In this document: positions 38,801 to 48,662 of the stretch, in pieces
Position numbering within the stretch: position 1 is the first letter of the stretch
Layout of the letters: each line of letters begins with the position of its first letter
Source of the DNA: an uncultured Bacteroidia bacterium
GTDB lineage: Bacteria > Bacteroidota > Bacteroidia > NS11-12g > UBA955
Direction: 5' to 3'
NCBI GenBank assembly: GCA_943789135.1
Contig: CALSSY010000001.1
Coordinates: 1 to 64,000, forward strand
Length of the DNA stretch: 64,000 bases
Notes under the pieces: generated by a model
Databases searched by the model: none
Seen by the model: only the letters and a program-made list of their open reading frames with translations
Told to the model about the DNA's origin: nothing
Position numbers and translations under genes: made by a program

Positions 38801-39990
38801 GACTAGTGAACTGGGAGTTGTTATTACAACGTTCAAGAAATCAAACGCATGCTATATTATTGGTTTCAAATGGATATTTGGATGAATACGGGCATTTTGA
38901 ATTGATGTACGGCGAAGGTGTTAAACAAGCGTTTACCCATCCTATAGAATTAGATGCGTTTAATGGCTTGGCCTTCGGACATGTAGGCTATCATTTCAAA
39001 AACAATCTATATAGACACCTGTTTCCTCAAGATGAAAAAAAAGCGACGTGGCCCGATTTTTACTTTTTTGAACCTCTAAATTCTTACTTAATTCATCGCG
39101 ATGGAAGGATTGAGTCGAACTTTGAAAACGATAACGTTGTAGAAGAAATAAACCCTATTCAACAGTTTGGTCCGCAAAATTGGATGTCAAGTGAAACGCC
39201 GGTGAGTTATTTGGAAAAAATCAAGGATATTCAAACGTGCATTCGCAATGGGGTTTTTTATGAAATGAATTTTTGTCAATCTTTTCAGGCCGAATCCGAA
39301 ATTGACCCGTATCGATTATTCTGGGAGTTAAATCGCACTGCACCAAATCCGTTCGCTGTTTTTTATAAGTTGGAGGATAGATATCTAATTGGAAGCAGTC
39401 CTGAGCGTTTTTTACAAAAGAGAGGAAGTCAATTAATAAGTCAACCGATTAAAGGAACCGTAAAACGTAATGGCTTTAATGATATAACCGAAGTTGAACG
39501 TTTAAAATCGAGCAAAAAAGACCGCGCAGAAAATGTGATGATTGTAGATTTGGTGCGAAATGATTTATCGAGAGTATGTCAAGTTGGAACCGTAGTTGTT
39601 GATGAATTATGTGGTATTTATTCCTACCCAAATGTTCATCAAATGATTTCCACGGTTTCAGGCGAGTTATCAGAAGATATTTCGTTCAAAGACATTCTTG
39701 AAGCTCTTTTTCCTATGGGGAGTATGACGGGTGCTCCGAAAATTGAAGTTATGAAGCATATCGATCGTTTGGAGAACTTCAACCGTGAATTATACAGCGG
39801 CTGCATTGGATATTTCTATCACAAAGACTTCGACTTTAATGTTGTAATTCGCAGTTTAGAATATCACAAAGGAATTTTAAAATATGCAGTTGGTGGTGCC
39901 ATCACAATAGATAGCCAGGCAACTGAGGAGTTGGAAGAATGTGTTACAAAAGCCTCGAGTATTAGGGGCCTTTTTAAAGAAACCAATTAA
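38797..39990 (+). CDS. pabB: Chorismate-binding enzyme, aminodeoxychorismate synthase component I
   Basis: Converts chorismate toward p-aminobenzoate for folate. It has the chorismate-binding fold: GSSPERFLQK, PIKGTVKR, KDRAENVMIVDLVRNDLSRVC, GSMTGAPKIEVM and VVIRSLEYHKGILKYAVGGAI. At 397 residues, with a shortened N-terminal domain, pabB fits better than trpE. No glutaminase (pabA) or lyase (pabC) gene is adjacent. It shares ATGA with uvrC and its 3' end overlaps the response regulator by four bases. Confidence 0.9.
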   Translation: MRLVNWELLLQRSRNQTHAILLVSNGYLDEYGHFELMYGEGVKQAFTHPIELDAFNGLAFGHVGYHFKNNLYRHLFPQDEKKATWPDFYFFEPLNSYLIHRDGRIESNFENDNVVEEINPIQQFGPQNWMSSETPVSYLEKIKDIQTCIRNGVFYEMNFCQSFQAESEIDPYRLFWELNRTAPNPFAVFYKLEDRYLIGSSPERFLQKRGSQLISQPIKGTVKRNGFNDITEVERLKSSKKDRAENVMIVDLVRNDLSRVCQVGTVVVDELCGIYSYPNVHQMISTVSGELSEDISFKDILEALFPMGSMTGAPKIEVMKHIDRLENFNRELYSGCIGYFYHKDFDFNVVIRSLEYHKGILKYAVGGAITIDSQATEELEECVTKASSIRGLFKETN

Positions 39991-40676
39991 CCCTCGAACT
40001 TGTATCCTACACCTTTTACGGTGAAAATATATCGATCATCTAATTTTTCACGAATTTTTCTAACGTGAACATCGATTGTTCTATCCACAACCAAGACTTC
40101 ATTTCCCCAAACGTTCTCTAGGATTTCATCACGTGAAAAAACGCGACCTGGTTTTGAAGCTAAGAAGGATAACAGTTCAAATTCTTTTCTGGGAAATTGT
40201 ATGGCGATTCCTTGGAACTCAACCAAAAATCGCTCTCTATCGATAATGAGATCTTCAAATTGGAGTTTAACAACTTCTTCTTCCACAGAAATAGAAGAGT
40301 TACGCCTTAATATAGCGCGAATGCGACTCAATAATACCCTTCCTCTTATGGGTTTTGCGATATAATCATCAGCACCTGCTTCAAATCCAGCAAGTTCGGC
40401 GAATTCTTCACTTCTGGCAGTCAAGAAAATAATGGCCAAATCTGAGGTTTCTGGATTCTCTTTAAGTTGACGACAAGCTTCCATTCCGTCCATCACAGGC
40501 ATCATTACATCCATGAGGATCAAATCGGGCTTGATTTTTAGGGCTTTTTCAACGGCTTGTTGTCCGTTGGCAGCCACATGAACTTCGTATCCCTCTTTAT
40601 TCAGGGTGTGACGAATCAATTCAAGAATATCTTGTTCGTCATCTACAACTAAAATTTTGGTGGCTTTCTTAATCAT
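39987..40676 (-). CDS. OmpR/PhoB-type response regulator
   Basis: A 229-residue regulator. Receiver domain at 1-120 with phospho-acceptor D56 (LILMDVMMP), acidic pocket D12-D13, and conserved T and K (FLTAR, IAKPI). Winged-helix DNA-binding domain at about 130-229 (FPRKEFELLSFLASKPGRVFSRDEILENVWG, VDRTIDVHVRKIREKL). No sensor kinase is adjacent, so it is an orphan here. Confidence 0.95.
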   Translation of the reverse strand: MIKKATKILVVDDEQDILELIRHTLNKEGYEVHVAANGQQAVEKALKIKPDLILMDVMMPVMDGMEACRQLKENPETSDLAIIFLTARSEEFAELAGFEAGADDYIAKPIRGRVLLSRIRAILRRNSSISVEEEVVKLQFEDLIIDRERFLVEFQGIAIQFPRKEFELLSFLASKPGRVFSRDEILENVWGNEVLVVDRTIDVHVRKIREKLDDRYIFTVKGVGYKFEG

Positions 40677-40764
40677 CGTATCACAAAGTAATTAAACTAA
40701 ACCAATGATTGTGTTATGTAGATGTTAAGAAGATGTTGTTATTTAGTTGTGTAATGAGTATGTG

Positions 40765-41967
40765 TTAGTTAGCGAGGGCATTAGCAACAGCGGCTTCGAG
40801 TTCAGGCCCTCTTAATCCCTTTGCAATGATTTTCCCTTCTTTATCTAATAAAAAGGTTGCGGGAATAGAATGCACCTGGTAAATTTGAGCAGGTTTGCTT
40901 TTCCAGCCCATTAAATCGCTACCGTGATACCAGGAAAGCCCGTCGCTTTGGATGGCAGCTTTCCAACGATTGACGTCGTTATCTAAAGATACTCCAAAAA
41001 TTTCAAATCCTTGGTCTTTGTATTTCTGGTACATTTTAACCACATTGGGGTTTTCGCGTCTGCAAGGACCGCACCAACTCGCCCAAAAATCGATCAAAAC
41101 AACTTTACCGCGTAAAGAATGCAGCGAAACAGGTTTTCCGTCTGGACCATTTAGTTTAATTTCTGGAGCAACACCTCCAATCATTGTGGTTGCTTCATTT
41201 ACAAATTTACCTTCTATATCCTGCGTGTATTTAGACATAGGATCAGCGGCCTTAGCACAGCTTACGGCATGTTTAAAGAGTTCGTATCCAGGACTTTCTA
41301 ATGCGCCGAATGCCACCATGAAATAGGGGATAAAACCCTTTTTCTGGCTCATGGCCATATTAATCATGTAGTCGTTTCGTTGTTTCATTAAACGCTGGTA
41401 TCTATTGTTCAAAACGGCAGCCTGTGACATCCCTTCTTGCGTTTGAGGTATCTTTTCTGCTTCTGCTTTCAATGCATTGAACTCTTCACTAAAAGACCGG
41501 TTGGCATCGATTATTTTTCTGATGTTTTTACTATCATCGAGTTCATTTCCATCAATTTTATAATCAACAAATTTGCCGACTAAACTGATGTCAATATCCA
41601 ATTTTGATTTATTGTCTACGGCAAAGAAAATAACGCTTTCAGGCCCCATTTGAAGTTGGGTGAAAATCATATTTTTTGTATTCCCTTGAATTTGGAATTT
41701 ACCGCTTTCATCGGTTCTTGCGCTATCAATAAAAACCAATTGTTGTGGCGTCATCTCCCATAAAATAACCAAATGTCTCGGACTGTTTTTTATGAAGCCC
41801 TTGATGGTGTACCCGTCGTCTACTTTTTCAAGTGTAGAAGCACTCGGTGTTATTAATTCATTAATTTTATCTGAAATAGATTTCTCAGTTTTGCCTGCAT
41901 TTAAGTTATTGCAACCCAAAGAAAAAATAGCAATAGCACCCATTAATGTGCCGCGAATGATGCGCAT
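40765..41967 (-). CDS. TlpA-like thiol-disulfide lipoprotein with N-terminal DUF4369-like domain
   Basis: About 400 residues. The signal ends in the lipobox FSLGC. The N-terminal part (about 55-150) is a beta-rich DUF4369-like domain, then a helical middle, then a thioredoxin fold with CxxC in FWASWCGPCRREN (about 297-307). It probably reduces periplasmic cysteines, for example in cytochrome c maturation or oxidative repair. Starts at 41973 and 41967 are both possible; both keep the lipobox. Confidence 0.9.
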   Translation of the reverse strand: MRIIRGTLMGAIAIFSLGCNNLNAGKTEKSISDKINELITPSASTLEKVDDGYTIKGFIKNSPRHLVILWEMTPQQLVFIDSARTDESGKFQIQGNTKNMIFTQLQMGPESVIFFAVDNKSKLDIDISLVGKFVDYKIDGNELDDSKNIRKIIDANRSFSEEFNALKAEAEKIPQTQEGMSQAAVLNNRYQRLMKQRNDYMINMAMSQKKGFIPYFMVAFGALESPGYELFKHAVSCAKAADPMSKYTQDIEGKFVNEATTMIGGVAPEIKLNGPDGKPVSLHSLRGKVVLIDFWASWCGPCRRENPNVVKMYQKYKDQGFEIFGVSLDNDVNRWKAAIQSDGLSWYHGSDLMGWKSKPAQIYQVHSIPATFLLDKEGKIIAKGLRGPELEAAVANALAN

Positions 41968-41976
41968 AATCATGCC

Positions 41977-41984
41977 CAAATATA
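41977..41984 (-). promoter_or_regulatory. -7 box TATATTTG before the TlpA-like gene
   Basis: Minus strand TATATTTG, three bases before the ATG at 41973 and nine before that at 41967. No -33 TTG at normal spacing. Confidence 0.4.
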
Positions 41985-42001
41985 GGCAATTACTAGTAAA
42001 A

Positions 42002-42697
42002 TTAATTTGAGGAAGTAGGGCTCTCTACGCTTATTTCTTTAGGATGTAGTGCATCTTCGACGCAATAATCCCCAATTTTGGTTCTACGTAGGTTTGTTAG
42101 GTAGGCGCCTGACTCCAAATAGAGTCCAAAATCCCTAGCTAAACTTCGAATATAGGTGCCTTTGCTGCAGGAAACTCTAAAATGAACATTCGGCATTTCG
42201 ATGCTTGTAATTTCAAAGTCATAAATATGAACCTGTCTAGATTTAATAATAGCATCCCCTCCTTTACGGGCTATGTCATAGGCTCTTTGTCCATCTATTT
42301 TAACCGCGGAATATAATGGAGGTGTTTGTGTAATTTCTCCCGTAAAATGAATCGCCGCTTTTAGTATATCCGCAGGGGATATGTGTGTGGTGGGATAGGT
42401 TTGATCCACTTCTGTTTCTAGGTCAATACTTGGGGTGCTTGAACCCAAGACAAAAGTACCGGTATACTCCTTTGTTTGAGCTTGGATTCCTTCAATTTGC
42501 TTGGTCATTTTACCCGTACAAAGTATCAACAAACCGGTTGCAAGGGGGTCTAAGGTGCCTGCGTGGCCAATTTTCTTTGCTTGTATTCCGTATTTAACTT
42601 TTTTAACGGCTTGAAAGGATGTCCATCCTAAAGGCTTATCCACTAATATTACTCTAGCGGGTTCAGGAACAGGTTGGTTTTTTAAATTATTCGACAA
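42002..42697 (-). CDS. truB: tRNA pseudouridine-55 synthase
   Basis: Isomerises U55 in the T-loop of tRNAs. The N-terminal motif VDKPLGWTSFQAVKKVK and the catalytic D50 in KIGHAGTLDPLATGLL are clear; YSAVKIDGQRAYDIARKG and CSKGTYIRSLARDFG follow. The length, 231 residues, is the short form without a C-terminal PUA domain. It lies between a secreted protein and the TlpA-like gene on the same strand. Confidence 0.95.
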   Translation of the reverse strand: MSNNLKNQPVPEPARVILVDKPLGWTSFQAVKKVKYGIQAKKIGHAGTLDPLATGLLILCTGKMTKQIEGIQAQTKEYTGTFVLGSSTPSIDLETEVDQTYPTTHISPADILKAAIHFTGEITQTPPLYSAVKIDGQRAYDIARKGGDAIIKSRQVHIYDFEITSIEMPNVHFRVSCSKGTYIRSLARDFGLYLESGAYLTNLRRTKIGDYCVEDALHPKEISVESPTSSN

Positions 42698-42733
42698 AAT
42701 AAAATGATGATTCGGGGTTTCAGCTTAAAGGGG

Positions 42734-44632
42734 TTATTCAATTATCACATTGCCTGAGTAGAGCAATTTGTCTGCTTGGAAAAGTTGCAATTGATACATG
42801 CCAGGTGCCGTGCTTTTAGTATGAATTCGATATAAATGGGTTCCTGCTTCAACATGGAATTCAAAATTTCCCGTTTCCGAATTAGGCATGATTTTGGAGC
42901 CAGTTAACCCGAATAATTTCCCTTTTAGCGTTCCCTTTTTTTCCGCTTTCCATTCAATATCTATGTAACCTTGATTGGCAGGGATAGGGAAAATTCGAAC
43001 TTCTGGCGCTTCACTTTGATTCATGGGGTCTGTAATGCGCAATCGAGCAACAAATGGGCTCATTTGTCGGTTGCGACCGTATGAACCAACTGCATAAAAA
43101 ACTCCGGGTTCGTTGTACTTGGCTTGAATACCTTCGTAATCTCCCCAGCGTTGTTCTTCTGGTTTTATGCCATTATAACTAATGAGTGATGACCCGGATT
43201 TTATTTTTATGAAATCGGAATATTCACCGTAGCGATTCTGATAAAAAACGCCGAATCCAGGAGTGTCGTTTAATGAGCTGTAAACCGCGGTAGTAATGGT
43301 TGCGGGATCACCATTTACGAAGCTAGAATAAGCCATATCCGGATACCCAAACTCTAAAACAGGGTGTGTAAACAATTGGGCTTGGATGTAAGGTTTATCA
43401 TTCAATTGGTAGATATGTCCATGCATCAAGTGTGCTTGTTCCGTTTCGAAATTGCGCGAATTCTGCATGTATTGGATATGATTTCCATTGCGAATTGCCG
43501 TTAAGACACGGGCGTCATTGGTTCTTAATTTGTGTTTGAGCGACGTGTCGGGTTGCAAGGCACTTGGAGGAAATCCATACTGAACGGGACTTCTTAAAAT
43601 TTGCATTTCAAACTCTGCTTTACCGCTTTTTTGGGTATTGGTTACATGGTGTAAGAAAACGGTATCGCTTGACTCGGCTGTTGGATGAACGCTAAGAAAA
43701 TAATTATCCGTACCATCCGGCATAGGTCCATTTTTAACAGGGCATATGCTCCAAACCGGTTTGTCTCCATAGCGGATTCCATTGAAGAAATTGGTGTGCA
43801 AGGTGTCTCCATTATAGCCATCTTCTTTTCTTATTTGCCAGATTACGGCTTCGCGGAATCCTTCCTCCCAGCTTGAGCCATTGGCCAATAAATTAACCGT
43901 TAAAAACAAGTCTTCTTTAGTTTGAGAAATGATAGGATAATCACTCCATACGGTATCGTTTACAGGTCTACCTGGAATTTTATAAACGTTCCATGGGGCT
44001 GTTGGATCACCAGGGCTGGAAAAGCCAACTACGATGAAACTTGTCTTATCGGTTACCCCATGCATATACAAACAAATAAATCGGTCGGTGTAAGGGTCGT
44101 AGGTTACACGTGGATCGTAGAAACGCTCTAGCGGAGGTAAGTCGTTTACCTTATTTTGCAGTACGGGGAAATATCGCAAGGACCAGGATTGTATGCGTTC
44201 GCCGGTGTCGTTGTATACGTAGATACGCGTATTCCGAACTGATATAAAGGTACCGTCATTGGCAACAGCAACATCGTTGTCATTAGGGGTTCCCTCTCCC
44301 GAGAGATATTGACCATCGAACTCATTTTCGATTATTGGATTGATTGTCAATTTGTCGGTTGCTGGCGCGTTGATTTTTTTTCTTTGCGATATCCTTTTCG
44401 CACGGATTTTCTGTTCTCGCTTACCGTCAATCTTCAATCTTAAGTTTTCATCAATACCGGATGGTAAAGGCATTTCCTGGTTTGGGGATTGACTCAACTC
44501 GGCCCATATTTCAGGAACATCTGCAGGGTTGAATGTATTTAATTTAGGAATGCGAACATCGCGTTGTATTTGAACTTGAGCGCTTAAACTAAGAGGCAGA
44601 AAAAGCGAAAGGAATAGGATTCTAAATATCAT
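42734..44632 (-). CDS. Large secreted protein with type IX secretion tail
   Basis: About 632 residues. The signal peptide ends LPLSLSAQ. The body (about 100-520) carries repeated D/N-rich blocks such as NDVAVANDGTFISVRNTRIYVYNDTG and FYDPRVTYDPYTDRFICLYMHG, suggestive of a beta-propeller. The C-terminal 85 residues (EVRIFPIPANQGYIDIEWKAEKK to YSGNVIIE) form a T9SS sorting domain, so it should be exported across the outer membrane. The substrate is unknown. The ATG at 44632 is 13 bases after the murB stop. Confidence 0.85.
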   Translation of the reverse strand: MIFRILFLSLFLPLSLSAQVQIQRDVRIPKLNTFNPADVPEIWAELSQSPNQEMPLPSGIDENLRLKIDGKREQKIRAKRISQRKKINAPATDKLTINPIIENEFDGQYLSGEGTPNDNDVAVANDGTFISVRNTRIYVYNDTGERIQSWSLRYFPVLQNKVNDLPPLERFYDPRVTYDPYTDRFICLYMHGVTDKTSFIVVGFSSPGDPTAPWNVYKIPGRPVNDTVWSDYPIISQTKEDLFLTVNLLANGSSWEEGFREAVIWQIRKEDGYNGDTLHTNFFNGIRYGDKPVWSICPVKNGPMPDGTDNYFLSVHPTAESSDTVFLHHVTNTQKSGKAEFEMQILRSPVQYGFPPSALQPDTSLKHKLRTNDARVLTAIRNGNHIQYMQNSRNFETEQAHLMHGHIYQLNDKPYIQAQLFTHPVLEFGYPDMAYSSFVNGDPATITTAVYSSLNDTPGFGVFYQNRYGEYSDFIKIKSGSSLISYNGIKPEEQRWGDYEGIQAKYNEPGVFYAVGSYGRNRQMSPFVARLRITDPMNQSEAPEVRIFPIPANQGYIDIEWKAEKKGTLKGKLFGLTGSKIMPNSETGNFEFHVEAGTHLYRIHTKSTAPGMYQLQLFQADKLLYSGNVIIE

Positions 44633-44645
44633 ACCGTTGTTCAAA

Positions 44646-45658
44646 TTACCAAATATTTACCTCAAAATCCAAGGTGATGTCAAATTTCTGACGAACATCG
44701 TTTTGAATCTCTTCGGCTAATTTTTTTATTTCAGTACCATTACCGTTTCCGTAATTTACCAATACGAGTGCTTGTTTTTCATGGACGCCTATGTTTCCCC
44801 TGCGGTAGCCTTTCCAACCAGCATTTTCAATTAGCCAAGCAGCGGGTATTTTGGTTTCCAAATCATTTACTGGGAAATATTTAAGATTGGGATATTTGGA
44901 TTTGAGTAATGCTGCATGTTGGCTAGAAATAACCGGATTTTTAAAAAAAGATCCAGAATTCCCAATCTGAGCAGGATCGGGTAGTTTGGATTGGCGAATT
45001 TCAATAATGGCGGCGCTTACATCTGCGATGCCAATTTTATCAAGATTTTTAGCATCTATAACTGCTTGGATATCTCCGTATTGGGTTCTGATTTTTGGAT
45101 TTTTATCCAGTCGTAAACTAACCTCTGTGATGAAATATTGATTTTTTAAGGCATTTTTAAAAACAGAATCGCGATAACCGAATTTGCAATCATCTAGGTT
45201 GAAAGTATGATATTCACCTTTAAGATGTGAAAGGCCTTTAATTCATGGAAAATATCTTTTAATTCAATACCGTATGCTCCAATGTTTTGAATTGGTGCGG
45301 CACCCATGCATCCCGGTATAAGGCTTAGATTTTCCATGCCGCCCCAATTATTAGCAACAGCATGTAGGACCGAATCGTGCCAAGATTCACCCGCTCCAAA
45401 CTCAATTATAATGTGTTCTTCGGTTTCCTCTTGTATTCGATTCCCTTTGATTCGATTCAATAATACCGGTTGCGCAATATTTGCAGTAAGTAAAAGATTT
45501 GATCCTCCTGAAATTATTTTGGGATTTCGTTCAAAAATTCCAACTTCAATTAACGATTCTAACGATTCCCGTGAATCAACAGTATGCAGTTCTGTGCAGC
45601 TTACATCAAGTCCAAATGTATTATACGGCTTAAGTGAAATGAGGTTTTCAGAATTCAC
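44646..45658 (-). CDS. murB: UDP-N-acetylenolpyruvoylglucosamine reductase, one apparent frameshift
   Basis: FAD/NADPH enzyme producing UDP-MurNAc. Visible are YNTFGLDV, GGSNLLLT, LIPGCMGAAPIQNIGAYG and, in the downstream frame, GYRDSVFKNALKNQYFITEV, NSGSFFKNPVI and AAWLIENAGWKGYR. The break is in a T-run at 45219-45221 on the plus strand: one extra A on the gene strand joins AFHILKGEYHTFNL and gives about 338 residues, normal for the short MurB class. The start is GTG at 45658. Confidence 0.92.
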
Positions 45659-45778
45659 ACCACAAAGTAAAGGTTTTAAGGGGATATTCAGGGGTTCCGA
45701 CGATATGTTTGATTTTGATGCTTATCGAGAATGGGTATTTCTTCATAAATTTTAAATTTTTTCCAAACCAACCGCCCC

Positions 45779-45786
45779 TAACTTTG
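45779..45786 (+). promoter_or_regulatory. -7 box TAACTTTG before crtZ
   Basis: A full TAnnTTTG match 13 bases ahead of the crtZ ATG at 45800. No TTG at the -33 position. Confidence 0.4.
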
Positions 45787-45799
45787 TTTAACTATTTGT

Positions 45800-46255
45800 A
45801 TGAACGCTTTAACGAATGCCCTCGTTTTGTTGAGTTTTTTTATCCTCATGGAAGGAGTTGCTTGGTTTACACACAAATACATCATGCACGGGTCATTGTG
45901 GGTATGGCACAAATCCCACCACGAACCGCGAAAAGGCACTCTCGAATTGAATGATCTATTCGGTTTTATGTTTGCTTTGCCGTCAGTTTTACTCATTGTA
46001 TATGGCAGTGAGAATTTTGATTGGCGCTTCTTTGCTGGTTTGGGTATTGCGCTTTACGGTTTGGCCTACTTTTTAGTTCACGATGTGTTCGTTCATCAAC
46101 GCGTGAAATGGCTGAAAACAACTAAAGTTCCTTACTTCAGGGCCATGCGATTGACACATCATTTGCATCATGCCGTTCATACAAAACACGGAGCGCAAGC
46201 ATTCGGATTCTTATTCGTTCTACCCAAATTTTATAAAAGATTTCATGCCAAATAA
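45800..46255 (+). CDS. crtZ: Beta-carotene 3-hydroxylase CrtZ
   Basis: Membrane di-iron hydroxylase of the fatty-acid-hydroxylase superfamily. The histidine clusters are HKYIMHG, WHKSHHE, HDVFVH and LTHHLHHAVHTKH, spread over 151 residues with four membrane helices. It adds hydroxyls to beta rings. It precedes crtI with an 11-base overlap, and crtB follows, so the three should be one operon. Confidence 0.93.
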   Translation: MNALTNALVLLSFFILMEGVAWFTHKYIMHGSLWVWHKSHHEPRKGTLELNDLFGFMFALPSVLLIVYGSENFDWRFFAGLGIALYGLAYFLVHDVFVHQRVKWLKTTKVPYFRAMRLTHHLHHAVHTKHGAQAFGFLFVLPKFYKRFHAK

Positions 46256-47729
46256 AACGGTTACCTTAGTAGGAGCGGGGCTTGGTTCTCTCGCCACAGC
46301 ATTGCGCCTTTCCCATAAAGGATACGATGTTCATATCATCGAGAAGCAACCTAATGCCGGTGGACGATTGAATATATTAAAGCAAGACGGCTTTACCTTT
46401 GACGTGGGTCCTTCTTTCTTTTCAATGAGTTACGAATTCCACGAACTCTTCAATAGCATTGGCGAACCCATCCCATTTGAATTGAATGAGCTTAATCCGC
46501 TCTACACAGTCAATATTGCAGGTTCGGATAGGGTATTTCAAATCTATAAAGACTTAGACAAACTTGCTGAAGAATTTAGAGGAATCGAAGACGATTTTGA
46601 AGCTAAAGCTCGCAAATATTTAAAAGGGGCCAAAGAAATATTTCACGATACCGAATACAAGGTTGTAAAGAAAAATTTCGATTCCATATTGCAGTTCTTA
46701 ATGTCAATGGCTACCGTGCCTTTGAAGCACTTGCCGAAATTATTTAGAACTTTTTGGGAAGAATTAGAACGCCATTTCGATTCAGAAGAAGTTAAAATTA
46801 TATTTTCCCTGGTTGCCTTTTTCTTAGGTGCTACTCCGTTTAATACGCCCTCTGTATACAACTTGTTAAACTACACCGAACTGGAACACGATGGTTACTG
46901 GAATGTGAAAGGCGGTATGTACAAGATTGTAGAAGGAATTCTTCCCCTCCTGGAGAAGAAAGGTGTTAAAATCACCTACAACACAGAAATCGTTTCTGCC
47001 CAATACGACAGCAAAAAACTGGTATCGCTTACAGATCACAATGGTACGGTATACCATTCAGACTTATTTGTGGTGAATGCCGATGCCGCATGGTTCAGAG
47101 GAAAGTTTTTAGACAGACCCAAATTCTCAGAAGAAAAATTAGACAAGTTGGAATGGACGTTAGCGCCGTTTACTATCTATCTTGGGATAAAAGGTAAGAT
47201 AGATGGAATCCATCACCACAATTATTTCTTAGGTGACAACTTTAGAGATTACGCGGATACGATTTTTAGAAGCACAGTTACACCTAAAAAGCCCTATTAC
47301 TATGTTAATGTCGCGAGTAAAAGCAATCCAAACTGTGCCCCGGATGGGTGTGAAAACCTATTCATACTTTGTCCGGTTCCAGATCGCCGCGTAAAACCCG
47401 ATTGGTCGGATGCTGAAACTTTAGCTAATGAAATTATTGAAGATCTTGGAAACAGAGTGAATTTTGACATAAAAAATAACATCCTTACCAAGGTAATTTA
47501 TACTCCAGAAGATTGGCAGAAAATGTTCAATCTGTATAAAGGAAGTGGCTTAGGGCTGGCGCACGGTTTGAATCAAATCGGGGCATTCAGACCTTCAAAC
47601 AAAGATGAAAAATTAAATAACCTTTACTACGTAGGTGCAAGCACAGTTCCTGGAACCGGTTTGCCAATCGTTGTAATCGGTTCAAAGTTGGTTTTAGAAC
47701 GTATAGAAGATGAGCATCCCATTGTATAA
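46245..47729 (+). CDS. crtI: Phytoene desaturase CrtI
   Basis: FAD flavoprotein making lycopene from phytoene. From the ATG at 46245 (MPNKTVTLVGAGLGSLATALRLSHKGYDVHIIEK) it has the Rossmann dinucleotide motif, then GGRLNILKQDGFTFDVGPS, and near the C-terminus YYVGASTVPGTGLPIVVIGSKL. About 494 residues. It overlaps crtZ by 11 bases and crtB by 20, a tight operon. Confidence 0.94.
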   Translation: MPNKTVTLVGAGLGSLATALRLSHKGYDVHIIEKQPNAGGRLNILKQDGFTFDVGPSFFSMSYEFHELFNSIGEPIPFELNELNPLYTVNIAGSDRVFQIYKDLDKLAEEFRGIEDDFEAKARKYLKGAKEIFHDTEYKVVKKNFDSILQFLMSMATVPLKHLPKLFRTFWEELERHFDSEEVKIIFSLVAFFLGATPFNTPSVYNLLNYTELEHDGYWNVKGGMYKIVEGILPLLEKKGVKITYNTEIVSAQYDSKKLVSLTDHNGTVYHSDLFVVNADAAWFRGKFLDRPKFSEEKLDKLEWTLAPFTIYLGIKGKIDGIHHHNYFLGDNFRDYADTIFRSTVTPKKPYYYVNVASKSNPNCAPDGCENLFILCPVPDRRVKPDWSDAETLANEIIEDLGNRVNFDIKNNILTKVIYTPEDWQKMFNLYKGSGLGLAHGLNQIGAFRPSNKDEKLNNLYYVGASTVPGTGLPIVVIGSKLVLERIEDEHPIV

Positions 47730-48549
47730 TTTAACAAGTAAAGAACTAAGTAAGAAGGTTTCCTTGAATTATTCAACGAGCTTCTCTTTAGGAATTCAGC
47801 TGTTGGCGAAAGAATATCGTTGGGCTGTTTTTGCCACTTATGGTTTCGTTCGCTTTGCGGATGAAATTGTAGATACCTTCCACGGTTATGATAAAGAACG
47901 TTTGTTGCGTGAATTCAAGCAACAAACCTACCAAGCCATTGAAATGGGAATTAGTACCAACCCTATTCTGCATTCTTTCCAATTGGCCGCCAATCAATTT
48001 GGCATCACCGACGATCTCATTGAACCGTTCTTCCAAAGTATGGAAGAAGATCTAGATACCAATACCCACGATCAAAAGTCTTACAGCGATTACATTTATG
48101 GAAGCGCTGAAGTGGTTGGATTAATGTGTTTGAAGATTTTTTGCAAGGGAAATCAAACGCAATACAACGATTTACTACCTTTTGCGAGAAGTCTTGGTGC
48201 GGCATTTCAAAAAGTAAATTTCCTGAGAGATATAAAAAGCGATGTTGAAGAACGCGGTCGTGTATATTTCCCAGGTGTAGATTTCAGACATTTTACAGAC
48301 CAAGATAAAATGGGCATTATCGAAGACGTAAAAAAAGACTTTACACATGCCTATCAAGGTATATTGAAGTTACCAATAGGGGCGAGGCTCGGTGTTTACA
48401 CCGCTTATATCTACTATTTAAAGTTGCTTCAGAAAATAGAACGTACCACCGCTACAGAAATTCTGAACAGCAGAATTAGAATCCCCAACAGTCAAAAAAT
48501 CGTATTGTTAGCGCAGAGTTTTGTGCGTGAAAAGATGATGTCGGCTTAA
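47710..48549 (+). CDS. crtB: Phytoene synthase CrtB
   Basis: Joins two geranylgeranyl diphosphates to phytoene. The aspartate-rich motifs are DEIVD (51-55) and DIKSDVEERGRVYFP near 173. Membrane-associated helical fold of 279 residues. The ATG at 47710 lies inside crtI, so translation is probably coupled. No crtE or lycopene cyclase is visible in the window. Confidence 0.95.
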   Translation: MSIPLYNLTSKELSKKVSLNYSTSFSLGIQLLAKEYRWAVFATYGFVRFADEIVDTFHGYDKERLLREFKQQTYQAIEMGISTNPILHSFQLAANQFGITDDLIEPFFQSMEEDLDTNTHDQKSYSDYIYGSAEVVGLMCLKIFCKGNQTQYNDLLPFARSLGAAFQKVNFLRDIKSDVEERGRVYFPGVDFRHFTDQDKMGIIEDVKKDFTHAYQGILKLPIGARLGVYTAYIYYLKLLQKIERTTATEILNSRIRIPNSQKIVLLAQSFVREKMMSA

Positions 48550-48662
48550 ACGGAAAAGATTCCCCAAAGCCTGTAAACTAACTTCCCCTAGTCGGGAAAG
48601 CTATGTTCGAACGGCAGTTCCGGAATTCAGTTGAATTTTCGAAAAGTACTCCACTTTCTGTA

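Noticed and set aside
48550..48662. Possible terminator between crtB and radA (CTTCCC/GGGAAAG)
   Set aside because: The arms do not pair exactly and no U-run follows; too weak to call.
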